Shown here piece after piece: positions 5,643-6,188 of a stretch of 6,188 nucleotides of DNA. Origin of the DNA: Thermoleophilaceae bacterium (GTDB lineage Bacteria > Actinomycetota > Thermoleophilia > Solirubrobacterales > Thermoleophilaceae); contig JACCYP010000104.1 in NCBI GenBank assembly GCA_013696425.1, forward strand, positions 1 through 6,188, in the 5' to 3' direction. The notes beneath the pieces are model-generated. The model had not been told where the DNA came from and ran no database searches. It saw only the letters and a program-made list of their open reading frames with translations. Made by a program: the position numbers and the translations under genes. How positions within the stretch are numbered: the first letter of the stretch is position 1; each line of letters opens with the position of its first letter.

Positions 5643-6188
5643 TCAGCTGAAGGAGTCGGCGATCACCTGGGCGCCGTTCTGCCGCTCGAAGCAGCCTTCG
5701 TCCGGTTCGGCGCCCGGCAACCCGACCGACCACTCATAGGTCGGCGCGGCCTTCGAGCCGCAGCTCGTGCGGTGCACCGCCAGGAGCGGCACTGCCATGA
5801 ACGCGGCGATGATGAGGGCGGAGGCGACGAAGCGGCCGGTGGCGCTGGCGTTCACCCTCGCCTTCTCCTTGGTGGTGCGGCTGGGCTGGTCGGGCGCCCG
5901 GGCCGGAGCGGGAGGCTCGGCGGTCTTCAGCTGCTCGATCTCCTGACGCAGCTCGTCGAGCGCGGGTCGCTCTTCGCGATCGGCGCGTAGCTCCTCGATC
6001 TCACCACGCAGCCGCTCGACCTCGGGGTCGGGCCGGCGCAGCGCCTCGACCTCGGCCTTCAACCCGGCCACCTCCGGATCGGGCCCGGCCGGCTTGCGCA
6101 GGCTCTCGACCTCGCGCTGGAGGTGCTCGAGCGCCTGTGCCTGCTCGCGCCAGCGATCGCGATCGCCCTCCACGGCGCGCTCACGCTC
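5643..6188 (-). CDS. Coiled-coil, single-pass membrane protein, function unknown (5' end outside window)
   Basis: I do not recognise a named family. A GTG at 6173 would give 176 residues, but the frame stays open to base 6188 and reads ERERA, a continuation of the charged helix, so the true start is probably beyond the window. Counting from 6173, residues 1-85 are a Glu/Arg/Leu-rich coiled coil with two tandem copies of PDPEVxxLxxEVExLR-like sequence (31-47 and 48-64) and a further DELRQEIEQL (73-82). A Pro/Ala-rich hinge (87-98) and a basic patch (TKEKAR, 101-106) precede one transmembrane helix, about 115-134 (VASALIIAAFMAVPLLAV). The basic patch predicts the coiled coil inside and a 40-residue tail outside. 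The tail has two Cys (138 and 161) that could form a disulfide. It may organise a membrane-bound glycan machine, but this is a guess from shape and neighbours. Confidence 0.72.
   Translation of the reverse strand, partial: ERERAVEGDRDRWREQAQALEHLQREVESLRKPAGPDPEVAGLKAEVEALRRPDPEVERLRGEIEELRADREERPALDELRQEIEQLKTAEPPAPARAPDQPSRTTKEKARVNASATGRFVASALIIAAFMAVPLLAVHRTSCGSKAAPTYEWSVGLPGAEPDEGCFERQNGAQVIADSFS

Noticed and set aside
4970..5650. Plus-strand frame of 226 codons opposite the third methyltransferase
   Set aside because: The product is composition-driven (Leu/Val/Ala/Glu) and lacks motifs, while the minus strand encodes methyltransferase motifs III and IV.

Overview
The window is GC-rich DNA (roughly 70% by eye) with short or absent intergenic gaps and several GTG starts. 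The proteins look actinobacterial: Ala/Arg-rich, with polysaccharide-locus enzymes of a kind common in Thermoleophilia (Solirubrobacterales-like). That placement is an inference from protein style and is only moderately secure. The content fits part of a cell-surface or exopolysaccharide (EPS) biosynthesis locus. No RNA genes, CRISPR arrays, insertion sequences or attachment sites were seen.

Layout: (1) Bases 1-1131, plus strand, hold the 3' part of a probably exported clan GH-A glycoside hydrolase-like protein. Its N-terminus runs off the left edge through a Pro/Gly-rich linker. (2) A left-handed beta-helix (hexapeptide) acyltransferase at 1128-1874 overlaps it by ATGA. (3) A family 2 glycosyltransferase lies convergently at 1871-2803 (minus) and shares the four bases CTAG with the acyltransferase stop. 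(4) Divergent from it is a broken oligosaccharide flippase (Wzx-like) gene at 2842-3466. It survives in three reading frames and appears to have lost most of its middle. (5) Two SAM-dependent methyltransferases follow on the plus strand (3506-4213 and 4236-4928). (6) A third methyltransferase lies on the minus strand (4925-5596), again sharing CTAG with the preceding stop. (7) The right edge holds the C-terminal part of a coiled-coil, single-pass membrane protein (5643-6188, minus).

As a working picture (inference), the glycosyltransferase adds a sugar to a lipid-linked glycan, the acyltransferase and methyltransferases decorate sugars, the flippase once exported the glycan, and the hydrolase-like protein trims or binds the product outside the cell. 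Loss of the flippase suggests that this pathway is decaying, that another flippase serves it, or that the assembly is faulty here. No clearly new biological system is evident. The most notable features are the flippase remnant, the two identical tail-to-tail stop overlaps, and the run of three dissimilar methyltransferases.
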